Made by a program: the position numbers and the translations under genes. From DAOTUL01 sp034437435 (lineage in GTDB: Bacteria > Chloroflexota > Anaerolineae > Aggregatilineales > Phototrophicaceae), in assembly GCA_964417785.1 (NCBI GenBank), contig CAYQJO010000025.1, positions 1 through 29,665 on the forward strand: a DNA stretch of 29,665 bases, read 5' to 3'. The notes under the pieces are model-generated. The model had not been told where the DNA came from. It saw nothing but the letters and a program-made list of their open reading frames with translations, and made no database searches. Positions within the stretch are counted from its first letter, which is position 1, and each line of letters opens with the position of its first letter. Shown one piece after another: positions 8,060 to 15,384 of the stretch.

Positions 8060-8710
8060 GTGAGCCTGATCGAGTATTTACGTATACTGGTGCGGCGTGG
8101 GTGGATCATGGTGCTGCTGGCGGTTATTGTCGGTGTCAGCGCCTATCTGCTTGCGCGTGAGCAGGACCCGGTTTACCGGGCGACACAGAATGTGGTGATC
8201 CAGCCGTCGCGCACGGACCTGGGTCTGGCTGAGGCCAGCCGCAGTCTGTTGGAGCCACTGGTGGTCATCATCGACAGCCAGGAGGTCGCCCAGCGGATTA
8301 TCCAGGATTTGCGCCTGGACATGCTGCCGGGACAGCTAAAAAGCGATGTCACCATCGCCTCCGACCGTTTCCGTATGACGATTCAAATTGATGTCGATAA
8401 CGGTGATCCGCAGGTTGCCAGTCAGGTCGCTCGTGCCTGGGCGCAGGTGTTGGTGGATTACCGCGCTGAGGAAAATGCCAAAGCCCGGCGTGAGGACCGG
8501 GTCAACGCCATTATGCCCGACCAGCCAGCCGTCGGCCAGCAGGCCCCGCGCCCTCGGATGCTTGGTGTGGCCGGTGTGATTTTCGGCCTGTTGATCGGTG
8601 GTGTTATCGTGTTTATGCTGGAATTCATGGAGAGCGGTGTGATCCGCCGGCGTGAAGACCTGGATATGCCTGTGCTGGCTGTAATTCCTGGTAGGAGCGA
8701 TCATGCCTGA
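8060..8710 (+). CDS. Wzz/chain-length-determinant-like membrane protein
   Basis: A 216-residue protein with the Wzz layout: a short cytoplasmic N-terminus (SLIEYLRILVRRGW), membrane segment at about residues 14-34, an outer-side domain of about 135 residues, and a second membrane segment at about 170-192. Family members set polysaccharide chain length or form part of the export machine, usually with a CpsD/BY-kinase. The GTG at 8060 is chosen because GAGGAGG lies five bases upstream; the frame is open from 8021 but without a comparable site. The end overlaps the following ATPase gene by eight bases. The external domain is short for the family and has little of the long coiled coil. A second Wzz-like gene lies at 15566-16231. 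Confidence 0.85.
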   Translation: MSLIEYLRILVRRGWIMVLLAVIVGVSAYLLAREQDPVYRATQNVVIQPSRTDLGLAEASRSLLEPLVVIIDSQEVAQRIIQDLRLDMLPGQLKSDVTIASDRFRMTIQIDVDNGDPQVASQVARAWAQVLVDYRAEENAKARREDRVNAIMPDQPAVGQQAPRPRMLGVAGVIFGLLIGGVIVFMLEFMESGVIRRREDLDMPVLAVIPGRSDHA

Positions 8711-9335
8711 AAGCGAACTGGTGATACTGTCCGATCCGCGCTCGGCGGCGGCGGAAGCCTACCGCACGCTGCGGACGAATCTGATGTTTGACGATACCCT
8801 GCACACGCTGCTGATTGCACCGGCAGTGGAGGACAGTGGCAAGACGGAGGCCCTGGCGAATCTGGCGGTGGCCTTCGCCCAGACCGGCCATAAAACCATC
8901 GTGGTCGATGCTGATCTGCGCCAGCCGATGCTGCACGACCTGTTCGGGGTTGATGGCAAGCGCGGCCTGACGACCATGATGCTCGATGATCGAGCGCTGG
9001 CCGAACCGCCGCTGGCAACGGCGACCGGGGTCGAAGATTTGCAGGTCTTACCGGCTGGTAGCGATCCGGTCATCCCGTCCGATGTTCTCAGCCATCAGCG
9101 TATGGGCGAGATCATCGGTTTGCTGAAGGCGCGGGCCGATTATGTGCTGTTTGGCAGTCCGCCGGTGCTGGCGGCCAGCGATGCGCTGCTGCTAGGTGGT
9201 CGAATGGACGGAGTCGTGCTGATGGTGCGTGCCGGGCAGGCCCGCCGTCAACATGTTGTACGGGCCAAAGACATCCTCAGCCGCGTCAACCTGATTGGAG
9301 CCTTTTTGACCAATGCACCGAAGGAGCGTTTTTGA
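8703..9335 (+). CDS. CpsD/BY-kinase-like ParA-type ATPase without tyrosine tail
   Basis: A 210-residue protein like the cytoplasmic part of bacterial tyrosine kinases that pair with Wzz. The N-terminal block with AAAEAYRTLRTNL is typical. Walker A is AVEDSGKT (Lys47, Thr48), and Walker A' is VVDADLRQP (Asp69, Asp71). The Walker B position reads YVLFGSPPV, where the usual Asp before xPP is Gly. The protein ends in APKERF with no tyrosine cluster. It may bind nucleotide but is unlikely to be a normal autophosphorylating kinase. TAGGAG lies five bases before the ATG. It overlaps the Wzz-like gene, so the two probably form a complex. Confidence 0.85.
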   Translation: MPESELVILSDPRSAAAEAYRTLRTNLMFDDTLHTLLIAPAVEDSGKTEALANLAVAFAQTGHKTIVVDADLRQPMLHDLFGVDGKRGLTTMMLDDRALAEPPLATATGVEDLQVLPAGSDPVIPSDVLSHQRMGEIIGLLKARADYVLFGSPPVLAASDALLLGGRMDGVVLMVRAGQARRQHVVRAKDILSRVNLIGAFLTNAPKERF

Positions 9336-9514
9336 TGCCTCAGCCCGATCTTGAACCGGACGAAGACGCCCGCAAACAGTGGGAGCAGATGCCCAAAGGC
9401 GAGCCGTCACGGCGGGCGCTGCCACCGGCGACGGGTGGGAACCGCTTGGGCTGGTGGATCATCGGAATCACGCTGGTCCTGGTGGTACTCGGCCTGTTGG
9501 AACGGGCGTTGTGA
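9335..9514 (+). CDS. Small single-span membrane protein
   Basis: A 59-residue protein. The first 35 residues are hydrophilic, acidic then basic, and the C-terminal 22 are a membrane segment (GWWIIGITLVLVVLGLLE). The ATG overlaps the stop of the upstream ATPase gene by one base, and AAGGAG lies eight bases upstream, which supports real translation. Its position between the CpsD-like gene and rmlA suggests an accessory part of the polysaccharide machinery. No family recognised. Confidence 0.7.
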   Translation: MPQPDLEPDEDARKQWEQMPKGEPSRRALPPATGGNRLGWWIIGITLVLVVLGLLERAL

Positions 9515-9532
9515 TGCAAAGGAGAGCATGCT

Positions 9533-10609
9533 ATGAAAGGTTTGATTCTCAGCGGCGGCAAAGGCACCCGGCTCTACCCGCTGACCTACACCCGCGCCAA
9601 GCAGTTGATCCCGGTGGCGAATAAGCCGGTGCTGGTGCGTGTTATCGAGACTCTGCGCGATGCCGGTGTGACCGAAATTGGCATTGTGGTGGGCGATACC
9701 AAAGACGAAATCTGCGAAGCGCTGGGACAGCGTGATATGGGTGTGGATTTGACCTACATCGAGCAGAACAGCCCTGATGGGTTGGCGCACGCTGTCAAAA
9801 TCGCGCAGCCCTTCCTGGGCGATGATAGTTTCGTCATGTTCCTGGGCGATAATGTGCTGGAAGGTGGTATCAACGACCTGACCCGTGATTTCACCAACGG
9901 CGACTGGAACAGTCAGGTGGTGCTGAAGAATGTCCCGGAGGACAAAGCCTCGCTCTATGGTGTGGCCGTGCTGCGACCGGATAACAGCATCGAGCGCCTC
10001 ATCGAGAAGCCTAAAGACCCGCCGTCCACACTGGCGTTGATGGGTATTTACATGTTCGATCCGCACGTCTTCGAGGCGGTTCACGCCATCAAACCGTCGG
10101 CACGCGGCGAACTGGAGATCACCGATGCCATCCAGTGGTTGATCGACAACGGCTACCGGGTGTATCCGCACATCCACGAGGGCTGGTGGATCGACACCGG
10201 CAAGCCGATGGATATGCTGGCGGCCAACGATCATGTCCTGATAGAGATTGAACCGTCGATTGCGCCCGACGCGGTGATTGAGAATTCGGAAATCGACCCG
10301 CGTGTGACCATCGAAGCTGGAGCCAGGGTGATCGACAGTGTGATTCGGGGACCGACCATCATCGGAGCGAATACAGTGGTCGAGGACAGCTATATCGGTC
10401 CGTTCACCAGCATTTACCATAATGTGATCGTGCGCGGCTGTGAGGTCGAACACAGCATTGTGCTGGAAGGCAGCCGCATCATCGACCTGGATATGCGCGT
10501 GCAGGACAGCCTGATCGGGCGTAACGCCAGCCTGCTCAGCGACACACTCAAACCCCGCGCCCTCAAGATGAACCTGGGCGATTACAGTACCATCTGGATA
10601 CCGACTTAG
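9533..10609 (+). CDS. rmlA: Glucose-1-phosphate thymidylyltransferase, long form
   Basis: Joins dTTP and glucose-1-phosphate to make dTDP-glucose. The 358-residue protein begins with the nucleotidyltransferase motif GLILSGGKGTRLYPLT and KQLIPVANKPV, then FLGDN (metal Asp), IEKPKDPPS and GWWIDTGKP. After about residue 240 it continues into a left-handed beta-helix with hexapeptide-type repeats (EIDPRVTIEAGARVIDSVI and following). This places it in the long RmlA class seen in actinomycetes, archaea and Chloroflexota rather than the short enteric enzyme. AAGGAG lies eight bases before the ATG. The long form is sometimes specific for sugars other than rhamnose, so the end product is open. rmlB lies two genes downstream. 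Confidence 0.93.
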   Translation: MKGLILSGGKGTRLYPLTYTRAKQLIPVANKPVLVRVIETLRDAGVTEIGIVVGDTKDEICEALGQRDMGVDLTYIEQNSPDGLAHAVKIAQPFLGDDSFVMFLGDNVLEGGINDLTRDFTNGDWNSQVVLKNVPEDKASLYGVAVLRPDNSIERLIEKPKDPPSTLALMGIYMFDPHVFEAVHAIKPSARGELEITDAIQWLIDNGYRVYPHIHEGWWIDTGKPMDMLAANDHVLIEIEPSIAPDAVIENSEIDPRVTIEAGARVIDSVIRGPTIIGANTVVEDSYIGPFTSIYHNVIVRGCEVEHSIVLEGSRIIDLDMRVQDSLIGRNASLLSDTLKPRALKMNLGDYSTIWIPT

Positions 10610-10622
10610 GAGCGCAATCCTT

Positions 10623-11495
10623 ATGCCAATCGAGTTAATCACCGTCGATCTCGACGCGACCCTGCTCAACAGCAAGAGTGAAATGTCCGAGCGCAACGAG
10701 AAAGCACTGAAAGCCGCCATCGACCAGGGCGTCAGGGTGGTACTGGCGACCGGCAAGACCCGTGCCAGCGGTGCCGCCATTGTCACCCGACTCGGCCTGA
10801 CCACACCCGGTATTTTCCTGCAAGGACTGGCGATTTACCAGCCGGACGGCAATATCACCTACCAGAAGACGCTGGAACCCGAAGTCGCCCGCCAGGTTAT
10901 CACCTTTGCTGAGGATCGCGGCTATGCCGTCGCCGCGTACAGTGGATCGCGCATCCTGGTCCGGTACGAGGACTCCTGGTTCACCAAACTGGCGACCGAT
11001 TATCATGAGCCGATGCCGGAAGCCGTCGGGGCGCTGCAAAACATCCTGGACGATATGCCGGTCAACAAGGTGATGGTGGTCAAACCGGGTGAACCGGTCC
11101 GCATCAACGCCCTGCGCTGGCAGCTTGAGAAGCAGCTTGACGGTCGCGGCCACCTGACGCAGGCGATGCTGCCCGATATGATCGAAATACTACCGCCGGG
11201 TGGATCGAAAGGGACGGCGCTCAAGGTGCTGCTGAAGCAGATGGGAATCGATGCGGCAAATGTCCTGGCGATTGGCGATGGCGAAAACGACATCGACATG
11301 ATCCAGCTTGCCGGGATCGGTGTGGCGGTCGGCAATGCCAGCGAGAAGCTCAAGGCGGTGGCCGACCATGTGGTCGCCAGCAACGACGCCGACGGTGTGG
11401 CCGAGGCGGTCGAGCGTTTTGTGCTGGAAGCCGACAAAGACGAGTCCGACGCCGAAACTAAGGACACCGACAGCGAGTCGGGAGTGGACGAATGA
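10623..11495 (+). CDS. Cof-type HAD hydrolase
   Basis: A 290-residue HAD-superfamily phosphatase of the Cof (type IIB) group. Motif I is VDLDATLLN (Asp9, Asp11; Ala replaces the usual Gly), motif II is VLATGKT, the lysine motif is GSKGTALKVLLKQ, and motif IV is GDGENDIDM. The last 20 residues are strongly acidic (Asp/Glu/Ser/Thr). Known relatives dephosphorylate sugar phosphates or flavin/pyridoxal cofactors. Its place between rmlA and rmlB suggests a sugar phosphate or pyrophosphate substrate, but this is inference. TTAGGAG precedes the ATG, and the end overlaps rmlB by four bases. Confidence 0.88.
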   Translation: MPIELITVDLDATLLNSKSEMSERNEKALKAAIDQGVRVVLATGKTRASGAAIVTRLGLTTPGIFLQGLAIYQPDGNITYQKTLEPEVARQVITFAEDRGYAVAAYSGSRILVRYEDSWFTKLATDYHEPMPEAVGALQNILDDMPVNKVMVVKPGEPVRINALRWQLEKQLDGRGHLTQAMLPDMIEILPPGGSKGTALKVLLKQMGIDAANVLAIGDGENDIDMIQLAGIGVAVGNASEKLKAVADHVVASNDADGVAEAVERFVLEADKDESDAETKDTDSESGVDE

Positions 11496-12517
11496 AAAAT
11501 ATCCTGATAACCGGGGCGGCGGGTTTCATCGGCAGTGCCTTTGCCCGCTACATGGTCGAGACCTATCCCGATTACAACATTATCGTCTACGACAAGCTGA
11601 CCTACGCTGGCAACCAGGAGAATCTGCTGCCGGTCAGCGATGAGCCGAACTATCGCTTTGAGCGCGGCGACATCGCCAGCCGCGAGCAGATGCGGCGCAT
11701 CCTCGACGGACACGATATTGACACCATCGTGAATTTTGCGGCGGAGACCCATGTGGACCGCAGCATCTTGCAGCCGGACGCTTTTATCCATACCGATGTG
11801 GTCGGTGTGTATATTCTGCTGGATGAGGCGCATAAGCGCGGCGGTCTGGAACGATTCTTGCAGGTCTCCACCGATGAGGTCTACGGCGATATACCATCGG
11901 GCCACTCGCTAGAAGATGACCGCTTTCTGCCCAACAGCCCTTATGCCGCCAGCAAAGCCAGCGGTGAATTGATGGTACGGGCCTATCACATCACGCACGG
12001 TATGGATACGGTCATCACACGCGGCAGCAACACCTTCGGCCCCTATCAATATCCGGAGAAGCTGCTGCCCTTGTTCATCACTGAGGCGATGGATGACCAG
12101 CCGCTGCCGCTCTACGGCGATGGGATGCAGGTGCGCGACTGGCTGTATGTCGACGACCATGTGACCGGGATTGATGTGGCGCTGCATAAGGGCGTCGCCG
12201 GTGAAGCCTACAATGTCGCCGGTGAGAACGAGCAGCACAATATCGATGTGGTTAAACGGATGCTGGCGCTCCTGGGCAAGCCGGAGTCGCTCATCAAGCA
12301 TGTGCCGGATCGCGAAGGTCACGACCGGCGTTATGCCATGACCTGTGAGAAACTGCGCGGGTTGGGCTGGCAGCGCCAGTACGATTTTGAAACCGCGCTG
12401 GAAACCACCGTGCGCTGGTACCAGAACAACGATTGGTGGTGGCGCAAAATCAAAACGGGCGAATATCTGGAATACTACAAACAGCAGTACGCCCATCGTT
12501 TAGCCTCAACTGAATAA
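11492..12517 (+). CDS. rmlB: dTDP-glucose 4,6-dehydratase
   Basis: Converts dTDP-glucose to dTDP-4-keto-6-deoxyglucose with bound NAD. The 341-residue extended SDR protein has GAAGFIGSAFA for NAD binding, YDKLTYAGNQENL, ETHVDRSI, the catalytic STDEVYGD (Thr-Asp-Glu), YAASKASGE (Tyr and Lys), and RGSNTFGPYQYPEKLLPLFI. All are diagnostic of RmlB. The ATG overlaps the preceding HAD gene's stop (ATGA) and is preceded by GGGAG. It is the last gene of the plus-strand operon; the next plus-strand gene starts 77 bases later. The matching reductase (RmlD) is on the opposite strand at 20049-20894, and no RmlC is in the window. Confidence 0.96.
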   Translation: MKNILITGAAGFIGSAFARYMVETYPDYNIIVYDKLTYAGNQENLLPVSDEPNYRFERGDIASREQMRRILDGHDIDTIVNFAAETHVDRSILQPDAFIHTDVVGVYILLDEAHKRGGLERFLQVSTDEVYGDIPSGHSLEDDRFLPNSPYAASKASGELMVRAYHITHGMDTVITRGSNTFGPYQYPEKLLPLFITEAMDDQPLPLYGDGMQVRDWLYVDDHVTGIDVALHKGVAGEAYNVAGENEQHNIDVVKRMLALLGKPESLIKHVPDREGHDRRYAMTCEKLRGLGWQRQYDFETALETTVRWYQNNDWWWRKIKTGEYLEYYKQQYAHRLASTE

Positions 12518-12594
12518 CTTCTATGCTATGGTGAGTGGGAAACGAGCCTGAACCTTGATGCTTTTCCTGGCACCATCTGGTGTAGGATAGAGTC

Positions 12595-13209
12595 ATGTTT
12601 TACGACATCACGCGCACAGTCCGGGCCGCGACCGCCGTGTGGCCCGGCGATACACGCTATACGGTGGCGCATAATCTGCGGCTGGTGGTAGGCGATTCGG
12701 TCAACCTGACGACGATCACGTTCAGCCCGCATACCGGCACGCACGCCGACGCCTACTATCACTTTGCCGCTGATGGCGCACACCCGGCGGCGATGCCGTT
12801 GGAGCCGTATGTGGGTCCGGCGCGGGTGGTCACGGTGACGAAGCCGGATGGGCCGCTGCTGCCGGACGATCTGCCGGATGTGGGCGGTGTCCGGCGTTTG
12901 CTGATCCACAGCCATGTCAGCGAATTGGATGACGAGCAATGGCCGGAGCGGTTTCCTTATCTCAGCGTGGCCTTGATCGAGCGGTTGGCGGGACAGGGGG
13001 TGATGTTGGTCGGGCTGGATTCGCCCTCGGTGGATGCGTTTGACAGCGCTGATCTGCCCTGCCATCACGCGCTGCGCCGTCATGGTATGGTCAACCTGGA
13101 AAATTTGTGCCTGCACGATGTCGCCGATGGCGATTACGAGTTGATCGCGCTGCCGCTGAAGCTGGATGCGGTGTGCGGGTCGCCGGTGCGGGCCGTGTTA
13201 CGGAGGTGA
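12595..13209 (+). CDS. Cyclase/arylformamidase family protein (KynB-like)
   Basis: A 204-residue metal-dependent hydrolase of the cyclase family, whose best-known member is KynB, which hydrolyses N-formylkynurenine in tryptophan breakdown. The family motif SPHTGTHADAYYHF supplies the metal ligands His46, His50 and Asp52 and the adjacent His56. Length and C-terminus (LPLKLDAVCGSPVRAVL) match bacterial KynB closely. AGGA lies about seven bases before the ATG. No other kynurenine genes are near. It shares an apparent short operon with the small membrane protein directly downstream. Family certain; substrate likely but not proven. Confidence 0.9.
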   Translation: MFYDITRTVRAATAVWPGDTRYTVAHNLRLVVGDSVNLTTITFSPHTGTHADAYYHFAADGAHPAAMPLEPYVGPARVVTVTKPDGPLLPDDLPDVGGVRRLLIHSHVSELDDEQWPERFPYLSVALIERLAGQGVMLVGLDSPSVDAFDSADLPCHHALRRHGMVNLENLCLHDVADGDYELIALPLKLDAVCGSPVRAVLRR

Positions 13210-13212
13210 ACA

Positions 13213-13500
13213 ATGGGGATTATCTTCTTCTTTCTGTTTGCGCTGGTGCTGGTGGGCATGTATGTTGCGGTGCGTCGCCAGCTAGCGTCGCCCGGTATGA
13301 TCGCCGGGGTGGGGATGCTGGGCAGTGTCATCAGCATGACGCTGTATCTGCTTTCGCGCAATGCCAGCATCATTCAGGGGCTGGTTTTTGGCATCGTTCT
13401 GGGGGCGGTTTTCTGTCTGGCGACGCTGGCGATTGCCTGGTACTTCCAGAGCAGCGAGATGCGGGCGGAGTACGAATCGCAGTACGACGCTGAGGAGTAA
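13213..13500 (+). CDS. Small membrane protein, three hydrophobic segments
   Basis: A 95-residue protein with hydrophobic stretches at about residues 2-21, 29-47 and 52-77 and a charged C-terminal tail rich in Glu. ACGGAGG lies six bases before the ATG, and only three bases separate it from the KynB-like gene, so it is translated from the same message. No family recognised. It is followed by repeat-rich non-coding DNA. Confidence 0.72.
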   Translation: MGIIFFFLFALVLVGMYVAVRRQLASPGMIAGVGMLGSVISMTLYLLSRNASIIQGLVFGIVLGAVFCLATLAIAWYFQSSEMRAEYESQYDAEE

Positions 13501-13507
13501 GGATGAT

Positions 13508-13535
13508 GAACCGCCAAGACGCGGAGGGCGCAAAG
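13508..13535 (+). repeat. Dispersed GAACCGC-AAGA repeat fragment
   Basis: The stretch begins GAACCGCCAAGACGCGGAGG and continues GCGCAAAG. Its GAACCGCNAAGA opening is shared with the two direct repeats at 16254 and 16354. It may be a degenerate copy of the same dispersed element. Confidence 0.4.
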
Positions 13536-13545
13536 AGGGATTAAG

Positions 13546-13608
13546 CCTCTCTGACAGGCACATGGGCTTCTCTGACAGGCACATGGGCTTCTCTGACAGG
13601 CACATGGG
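13546..13608 (+). repeat. Three tandem copies of a 21-bp unit
   Basis: Three head-to-tail copies (13546-13566, 13567-13587, 13588-13608) share the core TCTCTGACAGGCACATGGG. Copies two and three are identical; copy one differs at its second base. No spacers separate the copies, so this is not a CRISPR array. Confidence 0.95.
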
Positions 13609-13614
13609 CCTGTC
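13595..13614 (+). repeat. Hairpin at the end of the tandem repeat
   Basis: GACAGGC (13595-13601) pairs perfectly with GCCTGTC (13608-13614) around a 6-base loop. It uses the last repeat copy as its left arm. No T-run follows, so it is not a typical terminator. Confidence 0.7.
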
Positions 13615-13678
13615 ACTACGGTCGTGGTACTTCACGGGCGGAGTACGAATCCGAAGACCAGCAATCCCTTCAATATGT

Positions 13679-13684
13679 TATAAT
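13679..13684 (+). promoter_or_regulatory. Consensus -10 box upstream of the TIR-FGE gene
   Basis: TATAAT, a perfect -10 hexamer, ends 31 bases before the ATG. The -35 position (around 13656-13661, GACCAG) is poor. A leader of about 25 bases would result, with only a weak ribosome binding site. Confidence 0.5.
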
Positions 13685-13715
13685 CCGTGCATCGTACAGG
13701 CATTCAACAAGCGAT

Positions 13716-15281
13716 ATGAAACTTTTCATCAGCTATGCACGGGTCGATAAGCCGCTCTGCAAGCAAATTGTGGAGCGCCTGACCGACGTTCACGAGGTCT
13801 GGTACGACCGGCGGCTCCACGCAGGGCAGGCGTGGTGGGAGGAAATTCAGGCACGGCTGGAATGGTGCGAGGGCTTTGTCTATCTGCTCTCGCCGGAGTC
13901 GGTCGCGTCCAAATACTGCCAGGATGAATACGCTATCGCAGCAGCGGCGGGCAAAGACATCTTCCCCGTGTTGATTCAGGCACGGACAGCCATCCCCGGC
14001 AACCTCAACCACATCCACTATGCCGATTTGAGCGAGGGCATGGAGGATATGGTCACGCTCATCAACGCCATTCATGTCGCGGAAGTGCGTCGCCTGAAGG
14101 CGGGTATTACCCCGAAACCGGCACCCAAAGTGGCGGCACCGCAAAAAGATGACTCACCGGCGCAGGCTTTGGGGCAGGCCGCCGACGCGATGGACGCGGA
14201 AAATTACGATGATGCCGTGTTCGTCATCAAGGCTGCGCTGGCGAAAAAGCCAACCGGACGTATGGCGCGAATTCTCAAGGCCATGCTGACCGATGCCGAA
14301 ACCGCGTTGGAGCGCGTCACGTATTTGCGGGCGGCGGCCCGCGATTACCGCGACATCCGTGAACTGGTGCAGCGCGAGTCCACCCGTGCGCTTGGTTGCA
14401 CCGAATTTGCCGATTTCCAGCGCGACTACCCCGATTACGATCCCAATGGGCTGGCGGCGTTGTGTACCAACAGCGTGACCGACATCCTGCCCGCGCCTTT
14501 CGAGTGGATCGAGATTCCGGCGGGGAAGGTGACGCTCATCACGCAGAAGGGATGGACCAAGAATTACATCCCGGAGGGGAAATCACAGACGTTTGATGTC
14601 CCGGCGTTCAGCACCGCCAGATACCCGATCACCAACGCCCAATACGCGAAGTTCATTGAGGCTGACGGCTACAACCAGCGCCAGTGGTGGACGGATGCCG
14701 GTTGGGAGGCCAAACTGAAAGGGTGGGCCTGGGATGGCAGCAAATTTGTTGTTACCAACAACCCCTGGACGGAGCCGCGATACTGGCAGGACAGCCAATG
14801 GAATGACGCGGAACAGCCAGTGGTAGGTGTATCGTGGTACGAGGCGGTGGCCTTCTGCCAGTGGTTGAGCGATGTCACGGGAGAAAAGATCATGCTGCCG
14901 ACGGAACAACAGTGGCAGCGAGCGGCGCAGGGCGATGATGGTAGAGCGTATCCCTGGGGAAATGATTGGGATTGCAAACGCTGCAACAATTCGGTGTCGC
15001 CGTGTGACAGCAGTGTGACGACGCCGGTACGCCAGTATCAGGGCAAGGGAGACAGTCCCTTCGGTGTGGTGAATATGGCGGGGAACGTGTGGGAATGGTG
15101 CCTGACAGACTACGAGACTGGACATGCTGACGTTAACAAGGTTGCTAATATGCGCGTGCTGCGCGGCGGTTCGTGGCTCAATCTCAACACCGACGGCTTC
15201 CGCTGCGATTACCGCTACGGGAACCTCCCTCACAGCTGGAGCGACTACGGGGGGTTCCGTCCTGCCCTCTCTTACAAATAG
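13716..15281 (+). CDS. TIR-FGE fusion; DGR-type variable protein
   Basis: A 521-residue protein. Residues 1-120 are a TIR domain (KLFISYARVDKPL; VWYDRRL; LLSPESVASKYCQDEY). Glu71 is at the position of the catalytic glutamate of NAD-cleaving TIRs. About 145-250 is a helical linker. About 256-521 is a formylglycine-generating-enzyme/C-type-lectin-like domain (FEWIEIPAG; PITNAQYAKFIEADGY; GVSWYEAVAFCQWLS; LPTEQQWQRAA; FGVVNMAGNVWEWC; VLRGGSW). The Cys that normally follows RGGSW in true FGE is absent, so it is probably a binding rather than a catalytic domain. Codons 488-515 after RGGSW are mostly NNC or NGG and could derive from AAC or AGG by changing A only, as in DGR variable regions. No reverse transcriptase is in the window. 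Probably a sensor or effector of a conflict system. Confidence 0.9.
   Translation: MKLFISYARVDKPLCKQIVERLTDVHEVWYDRRLHAGQAWWEEIQARLEWCEGFVYLLSPESVASKYCQDEYAIAAAAGKDIFPVLIQARTAIPGNLNHIHYADLSEGMEDMVTLINAIHVAEVRRLKAGITPKPAPKVAAPQKDDSPAQALGQAADAMDAENYDDAVFVIKAALAKKPTGRMARILKAMLTDAETALERVTYLRAAARDYRDIRELVQRESTRALGCTEFADFQRDYPDYDPNGLAALCTNSVTDILPAPFEWIEIPAGKVTLITQKGWTKNYIPEGKSQTFDVPAFSTARYPITNAQYAKFIEADGYNQRQWWTDAGWEAKLKGWAWDGSKFVVTNNPWTEPRYWQDSQWNDAEQPVVGVSWYEAVAFCQWLSDVTGEKIMLPTEQQWQRAAQGDDGRAYPWGNDWDCKRCNNSVSPCDSSVTTPVRQYQGKGDSPFGVVNMAGNVWEWCLTDYETGHADVNKVANMRVLRGGSWLNLNTDGFRCDYRYGNLPHSWSDYGGFRPALSYK
15177..15260 (+). other. Candidate DGR variable region (VR)
   Basis: The 28 codons from Leu488 to Arg515 lie at the extreme C-terminus of the FGE domain, at the standard location of VRs in FGE-type DGR targets. 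Nearly all codons at family-variable sites end in C (CTC, AAT, CTC, AAC, ACC, GAC, GGC, TTC) or are NGG (GGG, TGG), as expected if AAC or AGG template codons were changed only at A positions. The invariant sites (Arg, Cys, Pro, GGFR) keep A-free codons. The template repeat is not in the window. Confidence 0.6.
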
Positions 15282-15321
15282 TTCTGGTATGCTGATTACT
15301 AATATTCTGAAATTCTGAATC

Positions 15322-15341
15322 GACCCGCCGTCAGGCGGGTC
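15322..15341. repeat. Hairpin/cruciform downstream of the TIR-FGE gene
   Basis: GACCCGCC (15322-15329) and GGCGGGTC (15334-15341) form a perfect 8-bp stem with the 4-base loop GTCA, 40 bases after the stop codon. DGR target genes often carry a short-loop hairpin after the VR; this could be one. It may also be a factor-assisted terminator, although no T-run follows on either strand. Confidence 0.75.
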
Positions 15342-15357
15342 AAGCGCGAAGCGCGAA

Positions 15358-15371
15358 TCGAAAATTTTCGA
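15358..15371. repeat. 14-base perfect palindrome
   Basis: TCGAAAATTTTCGA reads the same on both strands. It sits just after the GC-rich hairpin and a repeated GCGCGAA-type stretch (15345-15356). It could be a protein-binding site or part of a two-way terminator. Confidence 0.7.
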
Positions 15372-15384
15372 AAACAGACCGCCG

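Noticed and set aside
9407..10804. 465-codon minus-strand frame opposite rmlA
   Set aside because: A shadow frame produced by the high-GC codon bias of rmlA and the adjoining gene; His/Gln/Arg-rich with no domain.
13546..13614. Short CRISPR array
   Set aside because: The three 21-bp units are directly joined with no spacers, and no cas gene is present.
13716..15281. Active formylglycine-generating enzyme
   Set aside because: The catalytic Cys expected just after RGGSW is missing and the position lies in the variable block; no sulfatase gene is near.
15322..15371. Ordinary intrinsic terminator after the TIR-FGE gene
   Set aside because: The hairpin has no following T-run on either strand, so it was recorded as a hairpin/palindrome instead.
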